Shown here piece by piece: positions 44,151-56,346 of a DNA stretch of 64,000 bases. The stretch is from Cryptomeria japonica. Lineage: Eukaryota > Streptophyta > Pinopsida > Cupressales > Cupressaceae. The stretch is taken from contig NC_081406.1 in the NCBI RefSeq assembly GCF_030272615.1, positions 398,325,939 to 398,389,938 on the forward strand. Reading direction: 5' to 3'. Below the pieces are notes generated by a model. That model saw nothing but the letters and a program-made list of their open reading frames with translations. It ran no database searches and was not told the origin of the DNA. How positions within the stretch are numbered: position 1 is the first letter of the stretch; each line of letters opens with the position of its first letter. The translations under genes were made by a program, and so were the position numbers.

Positions 44151-44996
44151 TTGGATCAATTAAAGAAGACACATGTTAGTGTCTCAATGTGGGTTTCCTT
44201 AGCTCTCCCAAGGCAAAATGATTTGCTTAAAAATGCCTTGTCTAACCTTTCTTTGGCACACGAGCTTCCTAATGAGCAGCCCAAAGTTGTCTTATCCAAT
44301 GTCCCTGAAGAAAAGAAGGATGAACAACAAATTCAAAATATTAAACCCCCTCCTTTTTATCTGACTGTGATCATAGGCCAACACCTAGTGCATAATTGTA
44401 TGATTGATTCAGGTGCAAGTAGTTTTGTCATGCCAAAGAAGATAGTTGATAGGTTAGGTTTGACATATGAGCCTCTTTCAAAAGGGGTAGTCCAACTAGA
44501 TGGGAAAATAGTAAATACAATAGGTGTGATTAAAAATTTGGGTCACACATTGCATGCATGCCCAAACTTCTCAATTCCACAAGATGCCTACATAATAGAT
44601 CTTCTACCTCACTTTGCTTTATACTTGTCCAGAGATTTCACAGCCAATTTGGGTGGGTATTTGTCTTCTGATTGGTCACACGTGTTCTTCAGAACAAGAT
44701 ATGGTACCAAAGTGACCATAAAATCAGAACTGTTAGCTAATGATCATATAGAACCATACATCCCAAGTGTTGTTAATGCAAATTTGTCTATACAAGAGCC
44801 AGATGAACAACCCAATATCCAAGATCCACACACCCCAATAGAAGGGATACCTTATGTAGTATTAGATGAATGGGAAGTAGAGAATGATGAGGAAGATCCA
44901 TTTGATCATATGGAAGAGTTAGAGCTTGTTGTCTACATGATCCATGAAGAGGGTGTTGATGTCCCTAATCTTGAAAAGGGTGACAATCAACAATAA
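44151..44996 (+). pseudogene. J aspartic protease region
   Basis: A 281-codon open stretch with the retropepsin motif MIDSGASSFVMPKKI (Asp codon at 44406) and the following DRLGL. Downstream LPHFALYLSRDFTANLGGYLSSDWSH resembles the conserved region between protease and RT in Tat-type gypsy elements. The C-terminus is acidic. The stretch itself is intact, but it is part of a broken polyprotein. Confidence 0.85.
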
Positions 44997-44999
44997 ACC

Positions 45000-45723
45000 C
45001 AATTCAATCTCCAATGATCGACCAAATCCTCTACCTGAATGATATTACATTTTTCACACATTACATACACCATATCACATTCCTATATCCTGATCCTATA
45101 CCATGATGATCTACAATGAGATCTTACATCATATATATACAAACCCTCGACCATAAACAATCATGTCAGCCACCAAACAATAAACCAATTACATAATTAC
45201 AAAACATGTCGGCCTTAGACCAAACAAATAATATCTAACACATAAGACATCCCAGAAACACATCAAGAGGTCCAATCCACAAGTTACATTAAGTTGGTCC
45301 ATAACCTAGATCAACCAGGACCCAATATAGGTCCACACGCTAAAGCAATGATCCCAATTCACCAAGTCTCAAACATGATCACCATCGACATCCTAAATCT
45401 ATACCAGAAGCTACACCAACACCACTTATGCAATTCATCAAATATCTTCATCAAAATCTGCTAGTGAAACCCTCGCTAGAACCACAAGCCAACCTTCCAA
45501 GCAAGCAGGATAGCATCCGATCACTAGACCAAAACCAATTAAATGAATAAGAACATGAGTATCATGAATAAGCCAATTCCATAACAAAACCATACTAGAG
45601 CATACCGAATCATGTCGGATCCAAACCAAGAAAAAACTACTCAACCTATCGGGACCACAAGGGTGCTGGTAAAGAATCCAAAATAACTAGTGTTGGCATC
45701 AATGACAAAACATCAATGCAACA
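45000..45723 (-). repeat. Antisense LTR fragment inserted in J
   Basis: On the minus strand it starts TGTTGCATTGATG (45723) and includes TTTTGTCATTGATGCCAAC, the LTR-head phrase seen in F and D. A TATATATATG lies at about 45130. The LTR tail (C-tract, CA end) is missing, so the left border near 45000 is a truncation. J protease coding ends at its left and J coding resumes at its right. Confidence 0.6.
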
Positions 45724-46010
45724 CATAATCAATTCCTCCAAATGGCCAACACTAGGTACCTTCCAAAATGACGAGGCCTTCACTGACTACCTTGGCATAA
45801 GAAATGATCTTCATCTTGGGGACCATAAAGTAGGATACATCATAGAACTCGATAGTGCAGCATATCTTGGAGTGAATGCCAAACCTTCTAGTTGCAAAAG
45901 TATAAAAAAAAATAAAAATCATGGGTCTTATGGTGAAAAACACATTGTGGCACTATCTGACCCTAAAAAAATAAAAATAAAGGACATATCTAAAGGTGAA
46001 AACCTCTCTG
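45724..46010 (+). pseudogene. J region between protease and RT
   Basis: Open frame with WPTLGTFQNDEAFTDYLGIR, GYIIELDSAAYLGVNA and KKIKIKDISKGENL. It continues after the SINE with VPKDGMFDTLPMTSYEE (46309 on). The ORF's apparent continuation through 46267 is SINE sequence, not protein. Confidence 0.7.
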
Positions 46011-46292
46011 TCTTTGGACATGTAGTGTCGTGGTTAAAAAACTTCGTTGGTGAAGCGGCCACGAAGGTTCAAATCCCTATTGGGCCACTATGCTTGCAAG
46101 GCCTTGTGCCTTCACTGGGTTGTTGTACATGCAGATTTGAACAAGTGAAGTGTGGGGATGAGGTCCTCCATTTTTGGCCTCACTGGTTCATAGCTCTAGG
46201 TCAAAAGAATTCACATGGATCTGAAGGGCATGTCATGCTAGTGTCACCGGTCACGTTAAAAAGTTAACCAAGCATAGTTTTGAAAAAAAAAA
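46011..46292 (+). mobile_element. tRNA-derived SINE with 16 bp target duplication
   Basis: It is flanked by perfect copies of GGTGAAAACCTCTCTG at 45995-46010 and 46293-46308. It is 282 bp and ends in TTTTGAAAAAAAAAA. The head has an RNA polymerase III A box (TAGTGTCGTGG, 46023-46033, one mismatch to TRGYNNARNGG) and a B box (GGTTCAAATCC, 46066-46076) 33 bases apart, as in tRNA-derived SINEs. The cloverleaf-like context CACGAAGGTTCAAATCCC is still readable. It would need LINE enzymes in trans; none is in the window. Removing it and one duplication rejoins the J frame exactly. Confidence 0.9.
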
Positions 46293-46308
46293 GGTGAAAA
46301 CCTCTCTG

Positions 46309-46953
46309 AGGTGCCTAAGGATGGAATGTTTGACACTCTCCCCATGACGTCATATGAAGAGAAATAATCAATGCTAGTGGAGGAAACTATCAAGATAAAT
46401 ATTGGCATAGATGAAGTTCCACACAACATATTCTTAGCACAGTCTTTGACAGAAAAAGAAAGACCAAAGTTCATAAGTTTTTTCACAGAATGACAAATCA
46501 ATTTTGCATGGTCGTAAATAAATATGCTTGGACTAGACCCTGATCTAGTAATGAATCATTTGATAGTTACTCAAGGAGCTAAACCTGTAAAACAACAATT
46601 GAGAAATATATATCTGCAGGTAGCACTCTTAGTCAAGGTAGAGTTGGAGAAATTATTTGATGTTGGATTCATTAAACTGATTGATTACCCTAGGTGGATT
46701 TGTAACTTGGTACTTGTTAGTAAACCAAATCACAGTATCGGAATATGTATATATTTCAAAGACATCAATAAGGCTTGTCCTAAACATGATTTCCCACTGT
46801 TGAACATTGATTTGATAGTATATCTTATATATGGTCATGCAATGTTGTCATTGATGGATGGACTCTCCAGGTATAACCAAATCAAAATAGCACCTAAAGA
46901 CCAACACAAAACAACATTTACTTGTCATTGGGGTACCTTTTATTGGAATTTTA
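46309..46953 (+). pseudogene. J reverse transcriptase, first part
   Basis: It contains VPHNIFLAQSLTEKERPKFI, LGLDPDLVMNHL, AKPVKQQLR, VELEKLFDVGFIKLIDYPRWICNLVLVSKPN, INKACPKHDFPLLNID, HAMLSLMDGLSRYNQIKIA and WGTFYWNF, the normal order of gypsy RT motifs up to finger/palm block 4. In-frame stops occur at about 46366, 46491 and 46516. The frame is cut at 46953 by element B and resumes at 54306. Confidence 0.9.
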
Positions 46954-47871
46954 TGTTGGAATCCCATAACACTAAGAGGGGGGGGGTGAATTAGTGTTAT
47001 ACCAGATTGATCAATTTTAGCCTTATTAAAACATGCATACACCAACCGATATACCGATACATACAGAATTGAAAGAAGTAAAGCAACCAATAAGCCAATC
47101 ACAAAAGTTAGAACCATAACACACACAATTATACATGGAAATATCAAAGAGGAAAAACCACGATGGGATTTGTGACCCACAATATCTATCCACTGGCCAT
47201 ATGAAGAGATATTACAAAATATAAGGGGCCTGAACTTGCAGGAAGGCTTACTGCTTAGAGCACACTGCTCAATCATAAAAGGAGCCTCACTGACTACATA
47301 TAAATCTAGACTACAATCCAGAGAAGTGTTGAACTGCTAAGATAACATCTTCTTTTCCATAATATAGTTTCTATTAAGCTCTATCTATTCTGGTCTAAAA
47401 CCCTAAACCCTTTGTCGGAATAACCCTTACATAAATATCCTCACATACATGATCTCTCTGATATATTTCACATCATATCACATCCACATATCCATTACCA
47501 TCTCTATATCAAAATGACCTAATCCAACTGACCTATATACCCTATACAACTTATCATGCCTTATGTCGGCTTACAAGGATTATTACAATATCAAATTACA
47601 TGTCAGCTAGATAACATAAATACATGAATATCAAAATCAATTGTCGATGTCGGATCCAAGAGATGTCGGCCTCCAATACCGATAACCATGTCGGCCTGCA
47701 TTACTAGTAACCAAAGAAGTCCTTCTATCATGTCAGTGTCGATGTCAGTGTAGTGTCTGTGAAGTGCCTGTCGATACAGAACTAAACCAAAGCATGAAGC
47801 AGAAACCAAATACCATGTTGCCATCAATGACAACATAGTGAAACCAACCAATTGAGTGTCAATTTCCAACA
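46954..47871 (-). repeat. 3' LTR of B
   Basis: It starts TGTTGGAATCCCATAAC and ends TTTCCAACA on the plus strand (918 bp). It is adjacent to the antisense PPT CTCCCCCTTTTT. Confidence 0.88.
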
Positions 47872-47872
47872 A

Positions 47873-48056
47873 TCTCCCCCTTTTTCATTGATGGCAACAC
47901 TCATGTGAAAAATGGTCAAGGTTTCATCTATCGATTTTGTCCTGCCTGCTCCCCCTGTGCTGAATATACATCAATTCAAAATAATCCATACTCCATGTCT
48001 CCTTGTAATGTATCCAACTCCTATTATTTTTCACATCTATATAACTCCCCCTTTGA
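47873..48056 (-). promoter_or_regulatory. Duplicated polypurine tract of B
   Basis: On the minus strand AAAAAGGGGGAGA (47885-47873) precedes the 3' LTR, and GTCAAAGGGGGAG lies upstream at about 48056-48045. Confidence 0.8.
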
Positions 48057-48127
48057 CATCAATGCCATCAAAAAATTTAAAAAAATGTCAAAGAGCCAAA
48101 ACTGTACAATGAGTATCCCAAAATATC

Positions 48128-51100
48128 TTATTGAAGCTTAACAAATTTCAAAATTTCTGGATAAGCCTTCAACAATATCTCAAGATAAGTATCCCAACCA
48201 ATTTTGAAAGTGTCAAAAATAGGTACAAGTCCATTCAATATATGTGCAAATGACTCTTTCTCACTTATCTTTATTGGTGTGGGCTTTCCAACCATATCCA
48301 TACATTCCTTCTTATGTACACTAAGTGAATCCAACCGAGGACTTGCCAAGCCTCTCAAACTTCTAGATCTTCTTATGATTTTCTCTTTTTCTTTCTCAAG
48401 AATAGAAATTTGGGCTTCCAAAATCAAAATTTGACCATCAATGGATGTAGTAAAAAAAAGTCAATCCATTCAAATAATTAGCTATATTTGCAATTTTTTC
48501 TTGAAATTACTTTATCTTCTTATCCACATTAACTATAAGTATATCTATGTTACAAAATATCCTATAAATATTTGTACACTATTTCAAAGAATTGTCTACC
48601 AGTTTCATCTTTTCATCAATCTTCTTCTTCTCAGATTCAATCAACTAATCAAATGCGGTTCTTTTAGCTTGTGTAAATCTCTCCAGTGCTTGGCGGTTTG
48701 AAATCTGCTACAAGGATTGAAAATCCTTTGAAATATGCTTAGTAATTGTCTTAAGCTTACTAGATGGGATCTCTTCCCTATCAATCTTGCACTCTGAGAC
48801 TAGTCTATGTAAAATAGTGATTGATTGATCAATAATCCCTTTATTTATAGATCCCTCCATTAATTTTTGTGCAGCCATCATCATGAGTTCAGTAGGACTC
48901 ATCTTTCTTATGTTTTTCTTTACAACCTATGAGGTGTCAATTGACAACAATGATTGTCTTACTACTGGTTCTCTATCAGATTCCCCTTCCTTCTCCTCTA
49001 ATGATTTATCCTTTATTGCTTCCTCACTTGCACCGGTGGCTTTGCCACTTGGTGCAGTCTCTGTAAATGTTGGTTCCTCTGTAGGAACTATAACCTCAAC
49101 CTATAAATTTGTATCCAATCACATCATATTAAAGAAAGATTAGTTCACTATACCACCATCATACCTCTCCATATTCAAATTTTTTTTGTATCACCTGCAA
49201 TATGATGTGAACTACTGTCAATTACCCATTCATCTTTCTTTTCAATCTCAGAAGCCAAAGCTTTCTCCTCAATAATGCAACTTGTAGAATTCACTGATAC
49301 CGAATTATCTTCCTTGATAGCAATAAATAAAATTCATCTTCTGAATTCCCATTCTCAAACTCTTCATCTGTCACACCTTCATCGATGACATAATAAATTT
49401 TTTTCTTATATCTGAACTTTCAGTTAGGCTTATAGGGCTTATCATATCTTTCGTGCTTCTCATATCTATCATGCTTATCAAATTTTCCATTCCTATCATA
49501 CTTAGACATTCTTTCAGGACATCTAGAAGCAAAATGTCCTATCTTATTACAAGAGAAAAATTTCAAAGGTAACTTCCCATCATACTTACCCACTCCTTCA
49601 GGCAATCTTTGAGAAATAAGTGCTTCAAGCTCATCCAATTATTTTTCTTGTTCTTCAATCTCTCTCATTTTTCTCTCATATCTAGAAACCCTAGATGAAC
49701 TTTCTCCTAGATCATACTTTTGCTTCCTAGATATAGAGGCTTTAAATGTAGTCAAATATTTACCATGTGATTCTCCAAATTCACTCAACTCAAATGCAAC
49801 AAGCTTACCAACCAGCTGTAAAGTGGAAAATTGTGTCTGTCTTTGATTCTGGTGAAGTAAAGAAACGTATGTTCTCTCCTAAGAACTTAACCCATTCCTT
49901 TTGAGTCTCCTTTATTATCTCATTTACCCTTCCTAGCATCAGACTAGTTATTCTATGTTTGTTGTTAAAGAATTTTCTATCTTCCACCTCAAGTGTCCTT
50001 TCCATTTCATCTGGAGAAATAGTAACACAAACATATAACAACTCTTGAATTTTTATGTGTCTTTCTTCTTCCATAGTTGGCAGTCTTCTAACATCTAACA
50101 TATTATAAAATTATGTCAGTATTTGGTTTTCAATTTCTATCAAGACTTTCTTATAAATATCTAAATATAACAAAAATGCCTCCTCTATCTCTCTTTGTTC
50201 ATCATTCTCTAAATGATCATAGTAAAAGTTTACATTATTTAACATGCCATCCTTAATGATTTCATCTACTAACTCTACATAATTTTTTGATGGAACATTA
50301 CCAGATTGAATAGCCGTATAAGTTTCATTCTTCTTCTTCCTCTTTGCAGTACTAGATGAAGCTAAAGTAGTTAATTTTGGTGCTTTCTTTTGTGCCGGTA
50401 ACTTGAATGTAACCCTCCTAATTGGTTGCTTTTTATCTTCTACCTTTGTTTTCTTTGTTTTCTTCCTTACAACCCTCTTGAAAGCTAGGGGTACATCATC
50501 CTCAGATTTAGACTCTGTTATAATAGGCTCAATGTGTACTTCTGGTTCTTTCCTCTTCCCGCCTTTCTCTGGGACAACATCAATTAATGATTTAATGTCT
50601 TGTGAAACCTTCTCAGCAAATTTGATTTCCTTTCCTTCCTGCTTCTCTCTCTTCTTCTGATTGAACTTTGTTTCAACCTCTTGTGATTTTTGCTTTGCAG
50701 TACCACAGGGCTTCTCTGCCTGATCAGTAGGTGCATCAATCAACATTTTTGCATAAGCCTCAAGGATATGTGCATCCACTTCATAGCCCATTTCCTAAAT
50801 CCAAATCTTCTAGGGCTTAACTGCTTCCATAAGTGTTTCATCTTTCTTCACCATGAAGCATATGTCAATGTAATATTTTTCAACAATATGCTTAGGAACC
50901 CTTTCCCTAGACTTTATAGATTTTTGAAATCCCTTAAAATATCCCCATACTTTATCATCTCTCTGAATGCCTAAAGTAGCAATTGACTATTTCAATTTTC
51001 TCCCTACTGGGATATCAAATACCCATTGCCTCTTCCCAAAACCGGAAGTGTCATTCATGAAAAATAACATTAAGCAGGCAATTAAGCTACCGTACTGGAA

Positions 51101-51894
51101 AGTTCCTTTCTTTTCCCCTTTAATCTTTCATTTCATATAACATCCAACTTCATAGATCCAATTTCTCATTTTCTTTCTTCATTTTGTATGTTGCAAAAAT
51201 ATAAGAACTAGAAATAGAATTCAGTCGGTTTGACTGAGTTACCTTATACCTGATGTTCATGCTACCAAATCTGATGTCCGTGTCAGTAATAGTGCTTATT
51301 CTCATAGATCGCCTATCAGATGTCGTGCCAGTGATTTTATTGACATAATCATTCAAAACCTTCTTATCTGGATGTTTCCAAACCTATGGTAAACCAATAA
51401 TTTCCCTGATGGTGATCTTGTAAGGCCTATCCAACCGGATAAATTCTCCATGTACTCTACTCAAAACATACCTTATTATTTCATCTTCGAATTCCAGAAT
51501 GTCTAGAATGTTGGTTAACCCTAAGTCTTCAATGTGCTTGTATGCCAGTTTGATCTTTCCAGATTCTCCCATCAGCTCGCTCATGTACATGCCCTTTATT
51601 TCAGATGTCCCCAACTCCTCAATGTGACAATGTATGTATTCCCTAACATCTTCAACATAAACAACTCCCTCCATAACACATGAAAAATGCTCTAACCGAA
51701 TCTTTCAGGGTAGCCACATGCGGATACCACTTGAAAATTGGCCTCGGGCGGTCCTTGACTTCTACTATAGTTGGATTTGCAACAAAGATAGGAATAGATG
51801 ATGATCCCACTTTCATGATTAAAGATAAATACCTGATGATCGCTTCCAGTGAAACCCTTAACAAATTCTTCCAGTCGCTAGTGAAATCACTCAA
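48128..51894 (-). pseudogene. Element B ORF2: unknown protein with a Copia insert, broken
   Basis: It shares with A and C the start-region motif (I-H-C-H-I-E-E-L-G, about 51640), RVHGEFIRLDRP (about 51440), SDRRSMRISTI (about 51320), MLDVRRLPTMEEER (50101 on) and a helical C-terminus ending ILKFVKLQ. A basic Lys/Pro-rich domain (50791-50270) precedes KIITKE-type helices. The frame has many stops and frameshifts. It corresponds to about 1,040 codons once the 650 bp Copia piece is discounted, close to A and C. Function unknown. Confidence 0.65.
49150..49805 (-). pseudogene. Captured Copia gag-protease segment inside B ORF2
   Basis: The minus strand reads Copia gag C-terminus (LVAFELSEFGESHGKY, LISQRLPEGVGKY), a perfect knuckle CNKIGHFASRC, a Lys/Tyr/Asp-rich tail, then the protease neighbourhood EWVIDS(S)SHH and a trailing ERYDGGIV. 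Closely similar sequence occurs in F at 18178-18220 and 19546-19640. On both sides ORF2 sequence resumes in the same orientation; C has no such segment at the same place. Confidence 0.75.
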
Positions 51895-52186
51895 GAAGAT
51901 ATATGATCACATTGAATAGCCTTTGATCACTCTGTATCGCTCTTAATCACTCTAAAATTTCTCTGAATGTAAGGTGATAAAAAATAAAGTGAATTCGACC
52001 TTTTATCCTCTAAGAGAAACCCTAATCTTTCATTGACACTAATGACTACCGGTGAAAGATACCAAATCTCGAACATAACATCTCCATGCCATATAAGCAT
52101 CTCCAATGTCTGGAACATCTTCTAGAACCTCTTCCCGGGGTATATGTAGTATCTCATGAATTTTGCCTACCCCTAAGGCATTTGCC

Positions 52187-53308
52187 TTAGTTCCCGGATG
52201 AGCTACCTGCCGGTGCAGGAGAAACCTCCTCTACCAAATAAGTAACCAATGAATTTCCATCTATTGATTGTTCTTTAGTCTTACTAACCCATCTCTGAGT
52301 ATGATCTTGCCAGATTTCACTAACCTTATCTTTCCCTTTCTCATTTGATCCTCCATTGCCAACCGATGGATTTCTGCTTCTATAGAATTTAACAATATGT
52401 CCAACCTCATTACATGCATAACATGTAACATTGTTCTTTTGAATTGCTTTGCTATAACTGGTATAATTTCTTGACCTGCACTGATTAGCCATATGTCCAA
52501 ATTTTCCACATGCATAGAATTTAACATTATTTCTGCAATCTTTTGTCTTATGACCATACTTATTGTATTTAGAACATTTATTGGGAGCAGAATCAGGGTT
52601 CCGATTTGCTTTATTTCTACATTGCCTAGCCATGTGACCAAATATGTTGCAAACAAAACATCTACCATTAAATTTATAAGCATTAAACTTCCTTACTGGT
52701 GTCTTATGGTTTTGGTCTTCATTAGTAGTACCAGAACTCCGTCCTTGCTCAAATCTAAGTCCATTGGAATCTCCAATCTGCCTTTCTCTCTTCAACAACT
52801 CATCTAGTTGTGCTGAATTAATCTTGACTTTTTATTTATACCCACCTGTAGTAGTTACATCTTCTCTCAAAATTATCATTTGTCTCTCAAGCTCTTATTC
52901 ATTACTCTAAGATTGTACTAAATTAGTTCTCAACATATCATTCTCATGAACCAACCTACCACATTCTTGAAATTTGTTCTTCTAGGATACAACAAGATTT
53001 TCTTCCTTTTTCTTTTGGTCCTCAACCTCTTTAGACATTCTCATAGTTATAGCTTGCATTTCATTTCTCATGACCATATTCTCCTAACTCAGCTTCTAAC
53101 ATTGTTTCTTAATTGCATCTTTTTCTTCATCATCCTAACTTTGCAAAAGTTCCTTCCTCCTAGCTTGAACAGATGATAGTCTCTCCTATAGGACAAGAAT
53201 GGATTCCTTAGCAGAATTCAGTTCATCTTGTAGCTTTAAGTTCTTCAACCTTTCAGGATCATAATCTTCAACTATCATCTCAAGTTGCTTCTCCAAGCCC
53301 ATGTCCAT
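52187..53308 (-). pseudogene. Element B ORF1: coiled coil plus four zinc knuckles, broken
   Basis: The ATG at 53308-53306 (MDMGLEKQLEMIVED) opens a coiled-coil region interrupted by about eight stops, at least six of them TAG at Gln-type positions. From 52798 the frame is open for 203 codons with four CCHC knuckles: CFVCNIFGHMARQC complete, the second missing its second Cys, FYACGKFGHMANQC missing its first, CYACNEVGHIVKFY missing its last. Three of the Cys losses are to Tyr, as expected from G-to-A changes. Same layout as ORF1 of A and C. Confidence 0.75.
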
Positions 53309-53362
53309 GGATTCTAGATTTAGGATCTTCCGGAAGCTGTTAAACTTCCTCCAAGGTACAAG

Positions 53363-53374
53363 GCTCTTATACCA
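53363..53374 (-). promoter_or_regulatory. Primer binding site of B
   Basis: The minus strand reads TGGTATAAGAGC, one base different from the copia-type site, two bases from the LTR. Confidence 0.8.
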
Positions 53375-53376
53375 AT

Positions 53377-54303
53377 TGTTGGAATCCAATAACACTAAGA
53401 GGGGGGGTGAATCAATGTTATACTGGATTGATCAATTTTAGTCTTATTAAAACATGCATACACAAACTAGTATACCGGTACATACAAAATTGAAATAAGT
53501 AAAGCAACCAATAAGCCAATCACAAAAATGAGAGCCATAACACCAAATTATACATGGAAAACCTCAAAGAGGAAAAACCATGGTGGAATTTGTGACCCAC
53601 AATATCAATCCACTGGCCATATGAAGAGATATTACAAAATATAATGGGCCTGCACTTGTAGGAAGACTTACATCCTAGAGCACACTACTCAATCACAAAA
53701 GGAGCCTTACTGACTACATATAAATCTAGACTACAATCTAGAGAAGTGTTGAACTGCTAAGATAACATCTTCTTTTCCATAATACAATTCCGATTAAGCT
53801 CTATCTATTCTGGTATGAAACCCTAAACCCTTTGTCAGAATAACCCTTACATAAATATCCTCACATACATGATCTCTCTAATATATTTCACATCATATCA
53901 CATCCACATATCCATTACCATCTCTATATCAAAATGATCTAATCCAATTGACCTATATACCCTATACAACTTATCATGCCTTATGTCAGCTTACAAGGAT
54001 TATTACAATATCAAATTACATGTCGGATAGATAACATAAATAAATGAATATCAAAAGCAATTGTTGATGCCGGATCCAAAAGATGTCGGCCTCCAATACC
54101 GATGACCATATTCTAAACCATGTCAGCTTGCATTGCTAGTAACCAAAGAAATCCTTCTATCCTGTTGGTGTCGGTGTCAGTGTAGTGGCTGTGAAATTCT
54201 TGCCGATACACAATTGAACCAGAACATGAAGCCAAAAAAAAATACCATGTTGCCATCAATGACAACATAGTGAAACCAACCAATTGATTGTCAATCACCA
54301 ACA
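53377..54303 (-). repeat. 5' LTR of B
   Basis: 927 bp, TGTTGGAATCCAATAAC to ATCACCAACA on the plus strand, aligned throughout with 46954-47871. Confidence 0.88.
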
Positions 54304-55204
54304 TATTATGCCCTTCGAATTAAAGAATGCATGTGTGACATATCAAAGAGAAATGACAACTATCTTTCATTGTCTCATGCATGTCACTATGGAATATTAT
54401 GTTGATGATCTATTGGGAAATTAAATAATAAGAGAAACACACCTTGATATCCTATATGTGGCTTTTGAACATTTGGAAAAATACAAAATCTTAAATCCCA
54501 AGAAGTGTGTCTTTGGGGTGACCTCTGAGAAACTCCTTAAATACATTGTCTCACAAAGAGGAATTGAAGAAGATCCAACAAAAGTCAGCGCTATATTAGA
54601 GATACCACCACCAAATAATATTAGTCAACTTTAATCTCTACAAGGAGTCCAATCGATACACAAATTCATCATGCAACTTGCAAATAAATGTCATCCTTTT
54701 CAACATCTACTTCATAAGAATATCAAGTTCAAATGGGATGAGAAGTGTCAATAGGCTTTTAAAATTCTCAAAGATTATCTTTTGAATCCACTAGTATTGA
54801 TGCCACCTATTATAGGAAAACCCCTACTACTTTACATATTAGCTACGCAAACAACACTAGGGGCACTCTTGGCACAATAGGACAATGAAGGCAAGAAAAG
54901 AACAATATACTATATCAGCCACACATTGGTTGGTTATGAGATTAACTACACTCCAATTGAGTGTGCATGTCTTGTTGTAGTTTTTTCCTCGCATAAATTA
55001 CGTCATTACATGCTAATTCATAAAATAAGGCTCGTTGCAAGGATATATCCACTTAAATCCTTCTCAATAAGGTGACACTCATTAGAAGATTAGCTAAATG
55101 GGTTATGATACTAAGCGAGTTCAACATTGAATATGTGGATAGAAAAGCAATTAAAGGACAAGCTATTTTAGATTAGTTGGCAGATGCACTTATGATTGAT
55201 GACA
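54304..55204 (+). pseudogene. J reverse transcriptase (YVDD) and RNase H
   Basis: It continues the RT split by B. It has AC-V-TYQREMTTIFH, the catalytic YVDD (54398-54409), KILNPKKCVFGV and the connection region. RNase H follows with the I-S-H-T-L and YTPIECACLVVVFSSHKLRHYML motifs and then the ADALMIDD end, where element C cuts in at 55204. Several stops are present (about 54421, 54633, 54752). Confidence 0.9.
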
Positions 55205-56345
55205 TGTTGAAATTAATGAACATTGAGAGGGGGGGGGGAATTAGTGTTTTGTAATTTGCAAACTTATAATCTGATTCTTAAACCACCGGATGCATGAGAA
55301 AGTAAGAAAAGTGTAGAAACATAAAGTAAACAACCACACAACCATAACACCAATATTTTTATGTGGAAACCTGGAAAGGGAAAATCCATGGTGGGATTGA
55401 GTACCCACAATATTACTATACTATGGCCAGTAGTAGAACAGTATTACAAAAGAGGAATGCACTTGCATTCAGGCACACTGCCTAGAGCTCAATACTCAAT
55501 TAAAAAAGGGCTACAACCCAGAGGAAAGCTCACTGTCTTATAGGATATTACAAAATATTTACAATGATAAATGAACTGAAGTATAGAATCTAACTATGCC
55601 AAAATATAGTTTTGGTTAGGCTCAGATTGTCTTCTACAACTGATCTGCCATTCTACTTTGTTATTCTTCTTTGTCACATACTGGAGCAACAAAGTCTTCA
55701 CCAAACTTCCAAATTCACTCACATAGACTTCCTTTGCTCATAAGACTCTAAGAAATGATCAACCAAATCAATCTTTTATATCCACATCAACAAAAAGAAT
55801 CATTTACTAAGTCTTCTTCCAAAAACCACATAACATGCAATATGAAATGTGTAACACCAAGTTGGCTCAATCCGATCACAAATCCAAATGCAAACCAAAA
55901 TAAGATGATAAAATGCTTCACATAAGCTGGCCCAAATCACCTCAAACACGAAACTGATCACCAAAATTAACTCAATGATTCTGCAACACATGTTACACCA
56001 AAATAGCTCTTCCCTAATTGAATTGCCAGATACTGGAGCTCTAAACTCACACACAATTCAACATGGAATATTAGGATCACAAGATAATTTGTCTTGAACC
56101 TTGAATAAACTACTTTGGTCACCATAACCCAAAATACATCACTGAAATCAAGATGTGCACCATGATCTCATACTCTATTGGTTACTATGTTCCACCATCC
56201 AGACTTATGCCTACGAACAATATGGCTTTTGGTAAGCTAAATCTATGTACACCGGATGTGATCTGGAAATTGAGTTGCCATAAATGACAACCCCTAAGCA
56301 TTTATCATGCACCAATCATCACTGGAATAGTGTCTCTTGCCAACA
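55205..56345 (-). repeat. 3' LTR of C
   Basis: 1,141 bp, TGTTGAAATTAATG to TCTTGCCAACA on the plus strand. A minus-strand TATAAAAGAT lies at 55780-55771. The G-tract after the start (GAGAGGGGGGGGGG) is the antisense form of the shared C-tract. Confidence 0.9.
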
Positions 56346-56346
56346 A

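Larger units (their letters stand above)
46954..54303 (-). mobile_element. Element B: antisense copy of the A/B/C family
   Basis: It is 7.35 kb. Read on the minus strand: 5' LTR (54303-53377), PBS, ORF1 (53308-52187), ORF2 (51894-48128) with a captured Copia segment, PPT, and 3' LTR (47871-46954). Flanks are TTTTA and TATTA, an imperfect 5 bp duplication. The LTRs are roughly 90-95% identical by eye. There is no pol of its own. Confidence 0.85.

Noticed and set aside
46011-46090. A functional tRNA gene
   Set aside because: A and B boxes are present, but the sequence continues as a SINE with an A-rich tail and target duplications, and the cloverleaf arms do not close well.
45716-46267. A single 183-codon protein
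   Set aside because: The first half is J polyprotein and the second half is SINE sequence read through by chance; the 16 bp duplication marks the join.
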